Positions 9,924 to 18,877 of a stretch of DNA of 41,561 bases are shown here, one piece after another. Below the pieces are notes generated by a model. The model worked only from the letters and a program-made list of their open reading frames with translations, did not search any database and was not told where the DNA came from. Source of the DNA: Chloroflexota bacterium (GTDB taxonomy: Bacteria; Chloroflexota; Dehalococcoidia; Lucifugimonadales; GCA-002723415); the NCBI GenBank assembly GCA_002721445.1, contig PBKN01000016.1, forward strand, positions 1-41,561, in the 5' to 3' direction. A program made the position numbers and the translations under genes. The number at the start of each line of letters is the position of its first letter. The stretch's first letter is position 1.

Positions 9924-10814
9924 ATGAAATATGCATTTTATCCAGGATGTGTTGCAAGAGGTGCATGTCCAGAATTATTTGTTGCCACTGTTGAAGTATG
10001 TAAGTTACTTGGAATTGATTTAGATCATGACGCTATGAAAGGTGCTTCATGTACTGGTTCTGGTGTTTTACAAGAAAAAAATCAAAGATTAGGGGATACT
10101 TTAAATGCTAGAAATTTTGCTTTAGCAGAACGATCAAATTTGCCATTAATGACAATTTGTAGTACTTGTCAAGGAGTAATGTCTCAAGCTCGTAAACGTA
10201 TGTTAGATGACCCCAAATATTTAGCAGAAATAAACTCAGAATTAGCTGAAGAAGGTTTAGAATATAAAGGTATAGCTGAACCTAGGCATCTCCTTTGGAT
10301 TATTTTAGAAGATTATGGTGTGGAAAAATTTAAATCAAAGCTAGTTAAATCTTTAAATGGTTTGAGATTAGCTCCTTTTTATGGGTGTTATTTAGTAAGG
10401 CCTTCAGATGCCTTAGGGTTTAAGGAAAATATTGAAAGAGAAGATTCTTTGGAAAGAATTATAGAAGCTGTAGATGCAGAGGTAGTTGATTTTAGTGGTA
10501 AAACCTTATGTTGCGGTTTCCCAATACTTACAATTAATGAAAAAAATTCTATGAAAATGGTTGCTAAGCATACTACAGATGCTAAAGGCTTGGGTGCAGA
10601 TGCTATGGTTACCCCTTGTCCATTATGTCATTTAAATTTAGATGGATTTCAGTCCAAAGCAGGAAAATCTATAGGGTCTCAAATAAATTTACCTATAATT
10701 CACTTACCTCAGTTATTAGGACTTGCATTAGGTATATCGCCAGAAAAATTAAGATTAAATAAACATATTGTTTCTACTAAAGTATTTCTTTCAGAATTAG
10801 CGTTACAACCTTAA
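9924..10814 (+). CDS. CCG-domain third subunit of type E succinate dehydrogenase/fumarate reductase (HdrB-like)
   Basis: The 296-residue soluble protein has two cysteine-rich CCG halves. The C-terminal half is complete: [25 protein letters not shown]. The N-terminal half has [13 protein letters not shown] and CSTC, but its central motif reads ASCTGSGV, with one cysteine where CC is usual. In type E complexes (known from archaea, cyanobacteria and Epsilonproteobacteria), a heterodisulfide-reductase-B-like subunit replaces the haem-binding membrane anchors and passes electrons to quinone. Its position, 3 bases behind sdhB, supports that role. No SdhC/SdhD-like helical protein lies nearby. The last 25 residues could form an amphipathic helix for peripheral membrane attachment. 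It ends 6 bases from the end of the converging mdh gene, with no room for a terminator. Confidence 0.85.
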   Translation: MKYAFYPGCVARGACPELFVATVEVCKLLGIDLDHDAMKGASCTGSGVLQEKNQRLGDTLNARNFALAERSNLPLMTICSTCQGVMSQARKRMLDDPKYLAEINSELAEEGLEYKGIAEPRHLLWIILEDYGVEKFKSKLVKSLNGLRLAPFYGCYLVRPSDALGFKENIEREDSLERIIEAVDAEVVDFSGKTLCCGFPILTINEKNSMKMVAKHTTDAKGLGADAMVTPCPLCHLNLDGFQSKAGKSIGSQINLPIIHLPQLLGLALGISPEKLRLNKHIVSTKVFLSELALQP

Positions 10815-10820
10815 TAATAT

Positions 10821-11753
10821 TTAGTCATCTTTATCCATTATTTCAATGAGTTCTTTGACTGCATCCGCTGATTTTCTTAATGCAGATAATTCTTCTTTGT
10901 TAAGATCAAATTCTATTATTTCTTCAACTCCATTTGCACCTAATTTTACAGGCACTCCTACATATAAACCTGAGATACCATATTCTCCATCTAAATAAGT
11001 AGTACATGGTAGTATATCTTTTTTATCAAATATTATTGATTCTACCATTTGGACAATAGAAGCTGATGGAGCATAATAAGCACTGCCTGTTTTAAGATAA
11101 GAAACTATTTCTGCTCCTCCATCACGTGTTCTTTGAACTATTTCTTCTAATCTTTCTTCAGTAATTAATTTTGATATTGGAGTACCTCCGACTGTTGTAT
11201 TTCCTACAACTGGTACCATAGTGTCTCCATGTCCACCTAATACAAATGCTGAGACTGATTCAACTGATACATTCAGTTCTTCAGCTAAAAATGTTCTGAA
11301 TCTTGCTGTATCTAATATACCAGCCATTCCTATTACTTGTGATTTATTAAAACCGCTAACTTTTTGAACTTGTTGTGCCATAGCATCTAGAGGATTTGTA
11401 ACCACTATGATTATACTATTAGGTGATCTACTTGATATTTGTTCAGTAACTGAAGAAACAATTTTTTTATTAGTTAATAGTAAATCATCTCTAGTCATTC
11501 CAGGTTTACGAGCTAATCCAGATGTAATTACTACTACATCAGAGTTTGATGTATCATCATATTCGTTTGTTCCAATTATAGATGAGTCAGAATTTAATAT
11601 TGGACCAGATTCTAGCATATCTAGTGCTTTACCTTGTGGTAATCCATCAACAATATCTACTAGTACAACATCCGCGTAACCTTTATCAAATATTCTTTGA
11701 GCAGTGGTTGCTCCTACATTACCTGCCCCTACAACTGTAACTTTTTTTCTCAT
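10821..11753 (-). CDS. mdh: malate dehydrogenase, NAD-dependent, lactate-dehydrogenase-like type
   Basis: The 310-residue enzyme interconverts malate and oxaloacetate. The Rossmann motif [12 protein letters not shown] opens the chain. Asp33 after the second strand (VLVDIVDG) indicates NAD preference. The substrate loop [13 protein letters not shown] carries the Arg that distinguishes malate from lactate dehydrogenases. VTNPLDAM and the catalytic His in [10 protein letters not shown] follow. AGGAG lies about 11 bases before the ATG. It is the last gene of a minus-strand run, 57 bases after pycB, so oxaloacetate made by that enzyme could be reduced directly. The gene faces the SDH operon tail to tail, with only 6 bases between. 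Confidence 0.95.
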   Translation of the reverse strand: MRKKVTVVGAGNVGATTAQRIFDKGYADVVLVDIVDGLPQGKALDMLESGPILNSDSSIIGTNEYDDTSNSDVVVITSGLARKPGMTRDDLLLTNKKIVSSVTEQISSRSPNSIIIVVTNPLDAMAQQVQKVSGFNKSQVIGMAGILDTARFRTFLAEELNVSVESVSAFVLGGHGDTMVPVVGNTTVGGTPISKLITEERLEEIVQRTRDGGAEIVSYLKTGSAYYAPSASIVQMVESIIFDKKDILPCTTYLDGEYGISGLYVGVPVKLGANGVEEIIEFDLNKEELSALRKSADAVKELIEIMDKDD

Positions 11754-11810
11754 TATTTTACCAACTCCTATTTATTTGTAACTTTGTTATTTATGTCTAT
11801 TATTACTATT

Positions 11811-13649
11811 TTATTCAATAGTTAGTAAGGTATCCCCTCGAGCTATTAGATTTCCAGGTTCTAATGGTAAAACTTTAATTATTCCATCCTTAGGTGAAGG
11901 AATAGTATTTTCCATTTTCATAGCTTCTATAACTAATAATGGATCACCTTTCTTAATATCTTGCCCTTCAACTACTAAATATTTTGATAAAATTCCAGGA
12001 AGAGGAGATTTAACAATATTATTCTCTTGAGTAGATTCAATTTCCATGTTTTTTGTTTTGGTTTCAACTATATTATTTGTTTTAGTTGATGAGGAGTTAT
12101 CATTTGTAGTTGGGTCTACTGTTACTTGAAAAGATTCATCATTTATATATATATTATACGTCTTTGAATCTGGTGAAAGGTTTTGTAAATTATTATTTAT
12201 AGTTATTATATTTTCTTTAATATTTATTTCAGATTTACTTTGAAGCTTTTCTGCAGTATCTGTAGTAACAGATTTATATAATTTCATATTTTCTGGAACT
12301 TGATCTAACCCATATTTTATCCTTAGAAATTTCATTCCAGTATTTGGAAAGAGAGCATATGTTAAAACATCTTGTATGTTTTTAGATATTTCACTAATAG
12401 AATTTTTAGCATTTTCTAATCCTTCATCAGAAGGATCATTTTTACTTTTTGGGGTAACCATTTCTATAATATCAGGATTAATTGGGGATGGAGGTTTTCC
12501 ATATTCACCTAATATGTAATTTTGCATTTGTTCAGATATTATTTTATATTTTCCAAAGATTACGTTGCTTACAGCCTGAGAACCAACTATTTGGCTAATT
12601 GGAGTAACTAAAGGAGGGTAACCCATATCCTTACGCGTGTTAGGTATTTCATTTAAAACTTCTTCCAATTTATCTAATGAATCAGATTCTTTTAATTGTG
12701 ATAATAGGTTAGAATACATTCCTCCAGGTATTTGGTGTTTCAATACTGTTGAATCTAATATGGAATTATTAGAATTTGAAACCAAATCAGAATATTTAGG
12801 TAAAATTGATTTTAGTTTTTCACTAGCACGAATAAATTCATCTAAATTTAGATTTGGATCACGTTCAGAATTTTTTAACGTAATTAATAGTGGTTCAATT
12901 GGAGGTTGCGATGTTCTTAATGAAAGAGGAGATAAACATGTGTCAACAATGTCTACGTTTGCTTCTATTGCTTTAATTACTGATAAAGGTCCCAATCCAC
13001 TAGTTGAATGTGTATGAAACTGGATAGGTATATCTATTAACTTTTTTAGAGAGGATACAAGTTTAAAAATATCATATGGTGAGATGATACCAGCCATATC
13101 TTTTATACAAATACTATCAGCACCCATTTCTTGAAATCTTTTTGCTTTAGTCTCATAATATTCTAGATTGTAAATAGGACCATCAAGACCAGTGTTTTCA
13201 GTTGCTGAGTAGCATATTGTCATTTGGAGGTGTTTATTTTCTGCTTTAACTGCTTTAGCAGCTTGTTTTAGGTTTTCTTCATCATTTAAAGCATCAAAAA
13301 CTCTAAATATATCAATTCCTGTTTTTGCTGATTCTTTTATAAAAGAATCTATTATTTCATTATTGTATGATTTATATCCCACTAAAGATTTACCTCTTAA
13401 CAACATCATTAAAGGAGTATTGGGTAAAATTTCTTTAAGCAATTTTAACCTTTCCCATGGGTCTTCTGCTAAAAATCTCGTTGCAGAATCAAAAGTTGCT
13501 CCTCCCCATACTTCCATAGAGTAAAAAGGAATATTTTTCATATCTTTAGCAATTTCAATTATATCTTCTGTCCGTAATCTAGTTGCAAGAATACTTTGTT
13601 GTCCATCTCGTAAAGTTGTGTCAGTTATTTTGATAGAGTTGTTAGGCAT
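11811..13649 (-). CDS. pycB: pyruvate/oxaloacetate carboxyltransferase subunit with biotin carrier domain (PycB/OadA/transcarboxylase 5S type)
   Basis: The 612-residue protein moves a carboxyl group between biotin and pyruvate/oxaloacetate. The N-terminal HMGL-like TIM barrel shows ITDTTLRDGQQS (metal and substrate site), MEVWGGATFD, RVFDALND, the carboxylated-lysine segment SICIKDMAGI and the metal ligand pair in FHTHSTSGLG. A PYC/OADA conserved domain follows to about residue 470, then a polar Asn/Ser/Thr-rich linker. A biotinyl domain ends the chain, with Lys578 in VIEAMKMEN as the biotin site. There is no biotin carboxylase domain in it and none in the window. It lies between a tiny subunit and mdh. 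It could work as transcarboxylase, as a pyruvate carboxylase B subunit with AccC encoded elsewhere, or as a sodium-pump decarboxylase. Confidence 0.93.
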   Translation of the reverse strand: MPNNSIKITDTTLRDGQQSILATRLRTEDIIEIAKDMKNIPFYSMEVWGGATFDSATRFLAEDPWERLKLLKEILPNTPLMMLLRGKSLVGYKSYNNEIIDSFIKESAKTGIDIFRVFDALNDEENLKQAAKAVKAENKHLQMTICYSATENTGLDGPIYNLEYYETKAKRFQEMGADSICIKDMAGIISPYDIFKLVSSLKKLIDIPIQFHTHSTSGLGPLSVIKAIEANVDIVDTCLSPLSLRTSQPPIEPLLITLKNSERDPNLNLDEFIRASEKLKSILPKYSDLVSNSNNSILDSTVLKHQIPGGMYSNLLSQLKESDSLDKLEEVLNEIPNTRKDMGYPPLVTPISQIVGSQAVSNVIFGKYKIISEQMQNYILGEYGKPPSPINPDIIEMVTPKSKNDPSDEGLENAKNSISEISKNIQDVLTYALFPNTGMKFLRIKYGLDQVPENMKLYKSVTTDTAEKLQSKSEINIKENIITINNNLQNLSPDSKTYNIYINDESFQVTVDPTTNDNSSSTKTNNIVETKTKNMEIESTQENNIVKSPLPGILSKYLVVEGQDIKKGDPLLVIEAMKMENTIPSPKDGIIKVLPLEPGNLIARGDTLLTIE

Positions 13650-13673
13650 ATTGTATTAACTCCAAAATATAAT

Positions 13674-13865
13674 TTACCATTTAAATTTTGTCCATTTATT
13701 ATTAAGTATAGAATTTTCTGTTAAGCTGATTTGCCATTTATTTAATTTGTTATTAACTGGATCATTTATATTATTATTTTCATTTTGAAAAGTTAAAGCA
13801 GCAGATATAATAGCAGAGATTTTGTCTGTATTTAATTTTGATACATGATTATATGTAATTTTCAA
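13674..13865 (-). CDS. small acyl-CoA carboxylase epsilon / MmdE-like subunit
   Basis: This 63-residue frame starts with TTG, overlapping the mmdA stop by four bases (TTGA). It ends 24 bases before pycB, so it fits tightly into the operon. The pattern DKISAIISAAL, then a polar stretch, then KWQISLTENS and a final tryptophan-bearing tail resembles the small epsilon or delta C-terminal pieces that accompany methylmalonyl-CoA decarboxylases and propionyl-CoA carboxylases (VAAIAAAL..., then W/R-containing end). Those pieces bind and stabilise the carboxyltransferase core. The similarity is short and judged by eye. The overlap and spacing are the stronger evidence that it is a gene. It lacks the transmembrane helix of OadG, arguing against a sodium-pump gamma subunit. 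Confidence 0.6.
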   Translation of the reverse strand: MKITYNHVSKLNTDKISAIISAALTFQNENNNINDPVNNKLNKWQISLTENSILNNKWTKFKW

Positions 13866-15424
13866 AGTGGAATACTTCCATGTTTTTTGGGAGGTATAAT
13901 ATCCCTTTTATTTTTAAGCATATCTAATGATTGTATAATTTTATTTCTAGTTTCAGTAGGATCAATAACATTATCGATTAGACCTCTTGAAGCTGCTACA
14001 TAAGGGTTCATAAATATATCTTCATATTCATTTACTAAGTTTTTTCTTAATTCATCAGGAGTTTCAGAGGCATCTAATTTTTTTCTATGAATTACATTTA
14101 CAGCCCCTTCAGCACCCATTACCGCTACTTGTCCAGATGGCCATGAATAATTGACATCTCCTCCTAGTCCTTTACTACTCATAACTATATATGCACCTCC
14201 ATAAGCTTTTCTTGTTAGTAAGCTTATTTTAGGTACAGTTGCTTCAGCATATGCATATATGAGTTTTGCACCATGACGAATTATACCCCCATATTCTTGA
14301 CTAGTACCAGGCATAAATCCGGGAACATCAATTAAAGTTAAAATTGGTATGTTAAAGGAATCACAAAATCTTACAAATCGTGCTGCTTTAACTGATGCAT
14401 CTATATCTAATATACCTGCTAAGTGGCTTGGTTGTTGTGCTACAATCCCAACTGAATCCCCATTGAATCTGCTAAAACCTACTATTATGTTTTTTGCAAA
14501 TAATTCATGGATTTGAAAAAAATCATTATTATCAATTATTTCGTTAATGATTTCTAACATATCATATGGCTGATTTGAAGCTTCTGGAATTATATTAATC
14601 AAGGATTCATTTTTTCTTTTTCCAATATCATTACTATTTACGATAGGAGTAGTTTCCATATTATTTGAAGGGAGAAAAGTTAATAATTTTCTGATTTTAT
14701 TAATACATTCTTCTTCAGATTCAGTTGCAAAATGTGATACTCCAGATTTAGTAGAGTGGGCTAGTGCTCCTCCAAGTTCTTCATGACTTACAGACTCTCC
14801 TGTAACAGCTTTAATGACATCAGGTCCAGTAATATACATTTGACCTATTTCTTGAACAACAAAAATAAAATCTGTTAAAGCAGGTGAATAAGTAGCACCT
14901 CCAGCTGCAGGCCCTAGTATAGCAGATATTTGAGGTATAACTCCTGAAGCTCTTGTATTTCTGAAAAATATTTCGCTATAACCATTTAAACTATCTATTC
15001 CTTCTTGAATTCTAGCTCCACCAGAGTCAATAAGTCCGATTATTGGTACTCCGCTTTTCATAGCTAAATCCATACATTTACATATTTTTTGAGATACTGC
15101 TTCAGATAGTGAGCCTCCTAGAACAGTAAAATCTTGTGAATATGCAAAGCACAATCTGTTATTAATTTTACCGTACCCAGTTACGACAGCATCACCCAGG
15201 AATTTGTTTTTTTCCAAACCGAAATCTGTAGATCTATGAAGTACAAAAGGATCTATTTCTTCGAAAGTATTATCATCGAATAACAGTTCTATTCTTTCGT
15301 ACGCAGTTAATTTTCCTCTTTTATGTTGGGCATTAATTCGGTTTTCACCACCACCCTTAGAGGATTCTTCTCGTAATTCATTAAGTTTTGTTAATTTAGG
15401 GTCAATTGTATTTTGGTTATCCAT
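13862..15424 (-). CDS. mmdA: acyl-CoA carboxyltransferase (methylmalonyl-CoA/propionyl-CoA type, MmdA/PccB/12S)
   Basis: The 520-residue carboxyltransferase belongs to the biotin-dependent acyl-CoA family. Motifs in order: KLTAYERIELLFD, TVLGGSLSE, LIDSGGARIQEG (first oxyanion hole), ILGPAAGGATYSPALTDF, VTGESVSHEELGGA, IPILTLIDVPGFMPG, and the second oxyanion hole ISLLTRKAYGGAYIVM, then MGAEGAVNVIHRKK. The length equals the 12S subunit of transcarboxylase, PccB and MmdA, which cannot be separated by eye. It heads the operon mmdA, small subunit, pycB, mdh. No Shine-Dalgarno precedes the ATG, so initiation may be leaderless or weak. The 160-base gap to folP must hold divergent promoters. The context favours exchange between methylmalonyl-CoA/propionyl-CoA and pyruvate/oxaloacetate. 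Confidence 0.93.
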   Translation of the reverse strand: MDNQNTIDPKLTKLNELREESSKGGGENRINAQHKRGKLTAYERIELLFDDNTFEEIDPFVLHRSTDFGLEKNKFLGDAVVTGYGKINNRLCFAYSQDFTVLGGSLSEAVSQKICKCMDLAMKSGVPIIGLIDSGGARIQEGIDSLNGYSEIFFRNTRASGVIPQISAILGPAAGGATYSPALTDFIFVVQEIGQMYITGPDVIKAVTGESVSHEELGGALAHSTKSGVSHFATESEEECINKIRKLLTFLPSNNMETTPIVNSNDIGKRKNESLINIIPEASNQPYDMLEIINEIIDNNDFFQIHELFAKNIIVGFSRFNGDSVGIVAQQPSHLAGILDIDASVKAARFVRFCDSFNIPILTLIDVPGFMPGTSQEYGGIIRHGAKLIYAYAEATVPKISLLTRKAYGGAYIVMSSKGLGGDVNYSWPSGQVAVMGAEGAVNVIHRKKLDASETPDELRKNLVNEYEDIFMNPYVAASRGLIDNVIDPTETRNKIIQSLDMLKNKRDIIPPKKHGSIPL

Positions 15425-15584
15425 TAAATGTAATAAATTATGTTTAAAATTTTTAAGTTAAATAAAAAAATAATATATTATAAGTTACCAAATTAGTACG
15501 TTTGTCGCAAGATTATCTATTACAAAAATTTAAATTAGTATATGATAATTAAAATAAATTTATAAATAAAAATTCTATTAATTA

Positions 15585-16442
15585 ATGAATGATAATAAAC
15601 CTAATAAAACAAATATAAATGGGACAGATTTTTTTTGGGGGAAAAAAACATATATTATGGGAGTGATTAATGTTACTCCTGATTCTTTTTCTGGTGATGG
15701 AATTGGACGTAATATTAATTTAGCAATCGAAAAAGCTTTGCTTTTTGAAAAATGTGGAGTGGATATTATAGACGTAGGAGGTGAATCTACTCGACCTGCA
15801 TCGGTGTATAAAGGTGCTAAGCCTATTTCCGAAAAAGTAGAAATGGAAAGAGTAATACCAGTCATTCGTGAATTACGTAAAAGAATAAATATACCAATCA
15901 GTGTAGATACTTATAAATCTAAAGTTGCTTTGAATGCAATAGAAGCAGGGGCAAATATTGTTAATGATGTGTTAAGTTTTCGCAATGATTCAGAAATGAT
16001 TAAAGTTATATCAAAAAGTGGAATACCTGTTATTTTAATGCATAATCAAAAAGATTATCATTACAATAATTTGATTGAAGACATCAAAGATTATTTTGTT
16101 AATATTATTGATTTATCAAGTAATGCTGGAATTAAAAAAGAAAATATAATAATTGATCCAGGAATTGGTTTTGGTAAAAATACTATCCAGAATTTAGAAT
16201 TATATAGAAATTTAGATAAATTTAGATCATTGGGGTATCCAGTTTTAATAGGAATGTCTCGTAAAGCATCTATTGGAGAAGTGTTAAATTTACCTGTGGA
16301 TGATCGTTTAGAAGGAACTTCAGCTGTTGTTGCTTTATCTATTAGTAAAAAAGTCGATATTATAAGAGTTCATGATGTGTGTGAAATGAGTAGAGTTGCT
16401 AAAATGAGTGATGCGATAGTTCGTGGTTGGCAAGATGCATGA
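15585..16442 (+). CDS. folP: dihydropteroate synthase
   Basis: The 285-residue folate enzyme joins p-aminobenzoate to hydroxymethyl-dihydropterin diphosphate. Visible family motifs are MGVINVTPDSFSGDG near residue 25, DVGGESTRPAS, ISVDTYKSKVA, NDVLSF, IIDPGIGFGKN, LIGMSRKASIG and the C-terminal RVHDVCE. The ATG at 15585 has no clear Shine-Dalgarno. Its end overlaps the start of folK by eight bases, so the two consecutive folate steps are coupled in one operon. Neither folB nor folE is in the window. Confidence 0.96.
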   Translation: MNDNKPNKTNINGTDFFWGKKTYIMGVINVTPDSFSGDGIGRNINLAIEKALLFEKCGVDIIDVGGESTRPASVYKGAKPISEKVEMERVIPVIRELRKRINIPISVDTYKSKVALNAIEAGANIVNDVLSFRNDSEMIKVISKSGIPVILMHNQKDYHYNNLIEDIKDYFVNIIDLSSNAGIKKENIIIDPGIGFGKNTIQNLELYRNLDKFRSLGYPVLIGMSRKASIGEVLNLPVDDRLEGTSAVVALSISKKVDIIRVHDVCEMSRVAKMSDAIVRGWQDA

Positions 16443-16929
16443 GTTATATATTGGAATAGGTTCAAATTTAGGAGACAGGAATTCAAATTTACAAAAAGCA
16501 TTTTCAATGTTAGATAAAATATCTTATTCTATGACTAAATCATCTATATATGAAACTGATCCTGTTGGATTTATTTCTCAACCTAAATTTTTAAATGCAG
16601 TTTGTCATATTCAAATTGGATTAAATCCATTTCAATTATTATCTAAGCTCAAAAAATTTGAAAAATCTTTAAGAAGAACCAAGGGGTTTGCTAATGCTCC
16701 AAGGACAATTGATTTAGATATTTTACTTTGTGATAATATGGTTATAAATACACCTAATTTAATTATTCCTCACCCAAGAATGCTAGAAAGATTATTTGTT
16801 TTAGTGCCACTTATGGAATTAAATCCTAAATTAATTAATCCTGTATCTGGTGATTCAATATATAGAATTTTCAAAAGTTTAAAAGATTCACAAGATTTTT
16901 CATCTATTAAGTTAATTAGCTATATTTAA
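16435..16929 (+). CDS. folK: 6-hydroxymethyl-7,8-dihydropterin pyrophosphokinase
   Basis: The 164-residue enzyme makes the diphosphate substrate of FolP. Motifs: YIGIGSNLGDRNSNL, YETDPVGFISQPKFLNAV, RTIDLDILL with the magnesium-binding aspartates, and IPHPRMLERLFVLVPLMEL. The ATG at 16435 gives the usual N-terminus (MHELYIGIGSN). An in-frame GTG at 16423 is possible, but would add four residues inside folP. The usual GPR before TIDLD reads NAPR here, a mild variant. It ends 21 bases from the converging Trm112 gene with no visible terminator. Confidence 0.95.
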   Translation: MHELYIGIGSNLGDRNSNLQKAFSMLDKISYSMTKSSIYETDPVGFISQPKFLNAVCHIQIGLNPFQLLSKLKKFEKSLRRTKGFANAPRTIDLDILLCDNMVINTPNLIIPHPRMLERLFVLVPLMELNPKLINPVSGDSIYRIFKSLKDSQDFSSIKLISYI

Positions 16930-16950
16930 AATCTTTTATTTATAAGAAAA

Positions 16951-17133
16951 TCAGCCTTGTAGATCCGAAGTTAGAAGATTAGGTATCCCATCATTTATCG
17001 GGTAAATTTCAGAACAATTATTACATTTTAATTCCCCTTCAATTATTTCTTCTTTATCTTCTTTTCTTACATTTAGAATTAAATCATTTTTGCATTTTGG
17101 ACATACTAATATATCCATTATGGATTTCTTCAT
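16951..17133 (-). CDS. Trm112-family zinc-ribbon protein
   Basis: The 60-residue protein has two CxxC pairs, VCPKCKND and KCNNCSEIYPI, and the closing motif INDGIPNLL that identifies the Trm112/YcaR (UPF0434) family. The eukaryotic relatives activate methyltransferases; the bacterial role is less clear. It is the last gene of the glyQS-sbcD-CopD-like run, 19 bases behind its neighbour. AAAGGC about 8 bases before the ATG can serve as a Shine-Dalgarno. Confidence 0.85.
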   Translation of the reverse strand: MKKSIMDILVCPKCKNDLILNVRKEDKEEIIEGELKCNNCSEIYPINDGIPNLLTSDLQG

Positions 17134-17152
17134 ATTTTTGCCTTTAATTTAG

Positions 17153-17638
17153 TTAATTATTTAATAAAGTTGTTTCAACAATAATTTTTAATAAATCTGA
17201 TATCAGAAATACTATTAAACCTAATATAATTACCATATTATAACTCGAAATGAATTTATTTAATTTTTTTGGTTGATTATTTTCTAAACTGGTATTTATT
17301 TTTTTGGATTTTCTGCTCCATCTGGCAATTAAGAAAATCCAAATACATAAGACAATTTTAATTGATAATGTAAGTATATATGGTAATTGAATAAAGCTTG
17401 AAGTTAATCTGTCGAATGTTAGTATTATTCCAGTTGCTATTAATACAAAAATACTAGTATCTATTAATATTCTAAGTGAATTCGAAGTATCAGAATATAG
17501 TATGTTTGAAATTTTATTATGTTTTGATAATATTGGCTTGTAGACTATCATAAAGAATATGCTACCACCTATCCATGTAGCAGCAGATATGCCATGTACC
17601 CATCTAACTATTAATAAAAATATATCTCCGATATCCAT
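17153..17638 (-). CDS. CopD-like four-helix membrane protein
   Basis: The 161-residue protein has four predicted membrane helices, at about 5-30, 53-75, 83-103 and 130-155. The first carries RWVHGISAATWIGGSIFF, a histidine- and tryptophan-bearing pattern seen in CopD and related families of uncharacterised membrane proteins. It begins five bases after the sbcD stop. The family is sometimes linked to copper or haem, but no metal role can be shown here. The assignment rests on the first helix and the topology only. Confidence 0.6.
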   Translation of the reverse strand: MDIGDIFLLIVRWVHGISAATWIGGSIFFMIVYKPILSKHNKISNILYSDTSNSLRILIDTSIFVLIATGIILTFDRLTSSFIQLPYILTLSIKIVLCIWIFLIARWSRKSKKINTSLENNQPKKLNKFISSYNMVIILGLIVFLISDLLKIIVETTLLNN

Positions 17639-17643
17639 TTAAA

Positions 17644-18876
17644 TTATTCTTTTTCGTTTTCAATTAATTCTGATGCATATTTCATTAAAGTGTCAATTTT
17701 ATTTTTATCAAAATTTTTTGATTGAAAATATTTTTTCAAATATTCATTAGGATTCATATTGGATGAATATGTTAATCCTAAACGATTGCTATGGTTAGAA
17801 TTAATTATTGTTGATATTGAAGCAATATAATGAGCTTCTTTTAATGATGTTCTTATTTCACTTTCTCTTATAATTTCCTTTAAATTTTTAGGAGATTCAA
17901 TATTGATTTTTACTATAGAATCTTTTATGTTGAATTTATTTATAGAAGAAATAATAGTATTGTTCGGATTTTCATCATCATCAGAAATGTTTATATTAAT
18001 AGTAACAAATTTTCTAGCATTAGTTGGTATAAACTCAAAATTAGTTACTCTATTTCCAATATTATTACTTGGGTTTATTTCTATAGCACAAAAACCTTTT
18101 ATATCATTTTCTTCTCCAAAATCAACTCTTTCAAGACTTCCACTATATACTATATAAGGGTTTTTATTTAAAATTTGATGTTTATGTATATGTCCAAGTG
18201 CTATATAATCTAATTCTGGTAATGCTATGTCACTTGTTAAAAGTAAATAATCTCTTCCTAAAGTCATTAACTGTTCTGAGCTGGTTTTAGCACCACTAAC
18301 TGTAACATGGCCTGCAAGAATAGCTGGTATAGTTGGATCTAATTTATTTGTTTCAATTTTTATCATATTGGATAAGCGCTCTTGAATTGCTTGATTAATC
18401 TCGTTTGGTGTTAAATCTCTTGTATCTTCTCTTGATAAGAACCCACTTCTTCTGATCCATGGTAATGTAATTATTTGAATACTTCCTTTAGGTGTATCTA
18501 TTAAATGAGTTTGAATAGAATCTCCTATATAAATATTCGGCACATCTAATGTTCCAAATATTTCTAACGCTGAAGCTCTTTCTAAAACATGAGGGACATC
18601 ATGATTACCAACTACTAAAACTACTGGTATATTGTTGTTTGAGAGCTTAGATATTCTCTTAGCAAATTCTCTTTGATGGGTTTGAGTAGGGTTTCGGCTT
18701 TTATACATATCACCACATAAAAGAATTAAATCTGCTTTATTTACTATAGCGTATTCTACGAATTCATCAAATGATTTTAAAAAATCTAATAATCTTGTAG
18801 ACAATCCAGTTTCTGGATCTATAGTACTGTAGTTTTCTACTCCAATATGTATATCTGCAACATGAAGAATTAGCAT
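17644..18876 (-). CDS. sbcD: SbcD/Mre11-type DNA repair exonuclease
   Basis: The 410-residue protein is a calcineurin-like phosphoesterase. Metal-binding motifs in order: HVADIHIG, LLCGDMYKSRNP, VVGNHDVP, an ILAGHVTVSGA segment and YIALGHIHKHQ. Then comes the SbcD capping region (IVYSGSLERVDFGEEND). In this family the nuclease acts with the ATPase SbcC on hairpins and protein-blocked DNA ends. No sbcC is present on either side, so the partner is elsewhere or absent. The gene starts one base after the glyQS stop, indicating co-translation. The C-terminal 120 residues are divergent and contain a long lysine/asparagine-rich helix. Confidence 0.9.
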   Translation of the reverse strand: MLILHVADIHIGVENYSTIDPETGLSTRLLDFLKSFDEFVEYAIVNKADLILLCGDMYKSRNPTQTHQREFAKRISKLSNNNIPVVLVVGNHDVPHVLERASALEIFGTLDVPNIYIGDSIQTHLIDTPKGSIQIITLPWIRRSGFLSREDTRDLTPNEINQAIQERLSNMIKIETNKLDPTIPAILAGHVTVSGAKTSSEQLMTLGRDYLLLTSDIALPELDYIALGHIHKHQILNKNPYIVYSGSLERVDFGEENDIKGFCAIEINPSNNIGNRVTNFEFIPTNARKFVTININISDDDENPNNTIISSINKFNIKDSIVKINIESPKNLKEIIRESEIRTSLKEAHYIASISTIINSNHSNRLGLTYSSNMNPNEYLKKYFQSKNFDKNKIDTLMKYASELIENEKE

Positions 18877-18877
18877 A

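Noticed and set aside
9924-10814. True heterodisulfide reductase subunit B
   Set aside because: No HdrA or HdrC is nearby, and the tight linkage to sdhA and sdhB fits the type E SDH subunit better.
12637-13017. 126-codon plus-strand frame inside pycB
   Set aside because: Antisense to the conserved carboxyltransferase barrel; no family features.
13674-13865. Sodium-pump gamma subunit (OadG)
   Set aside because: There is no transmembrane helix or proline/lysine-rich linker, and no OadB-like beta subunit in the window.
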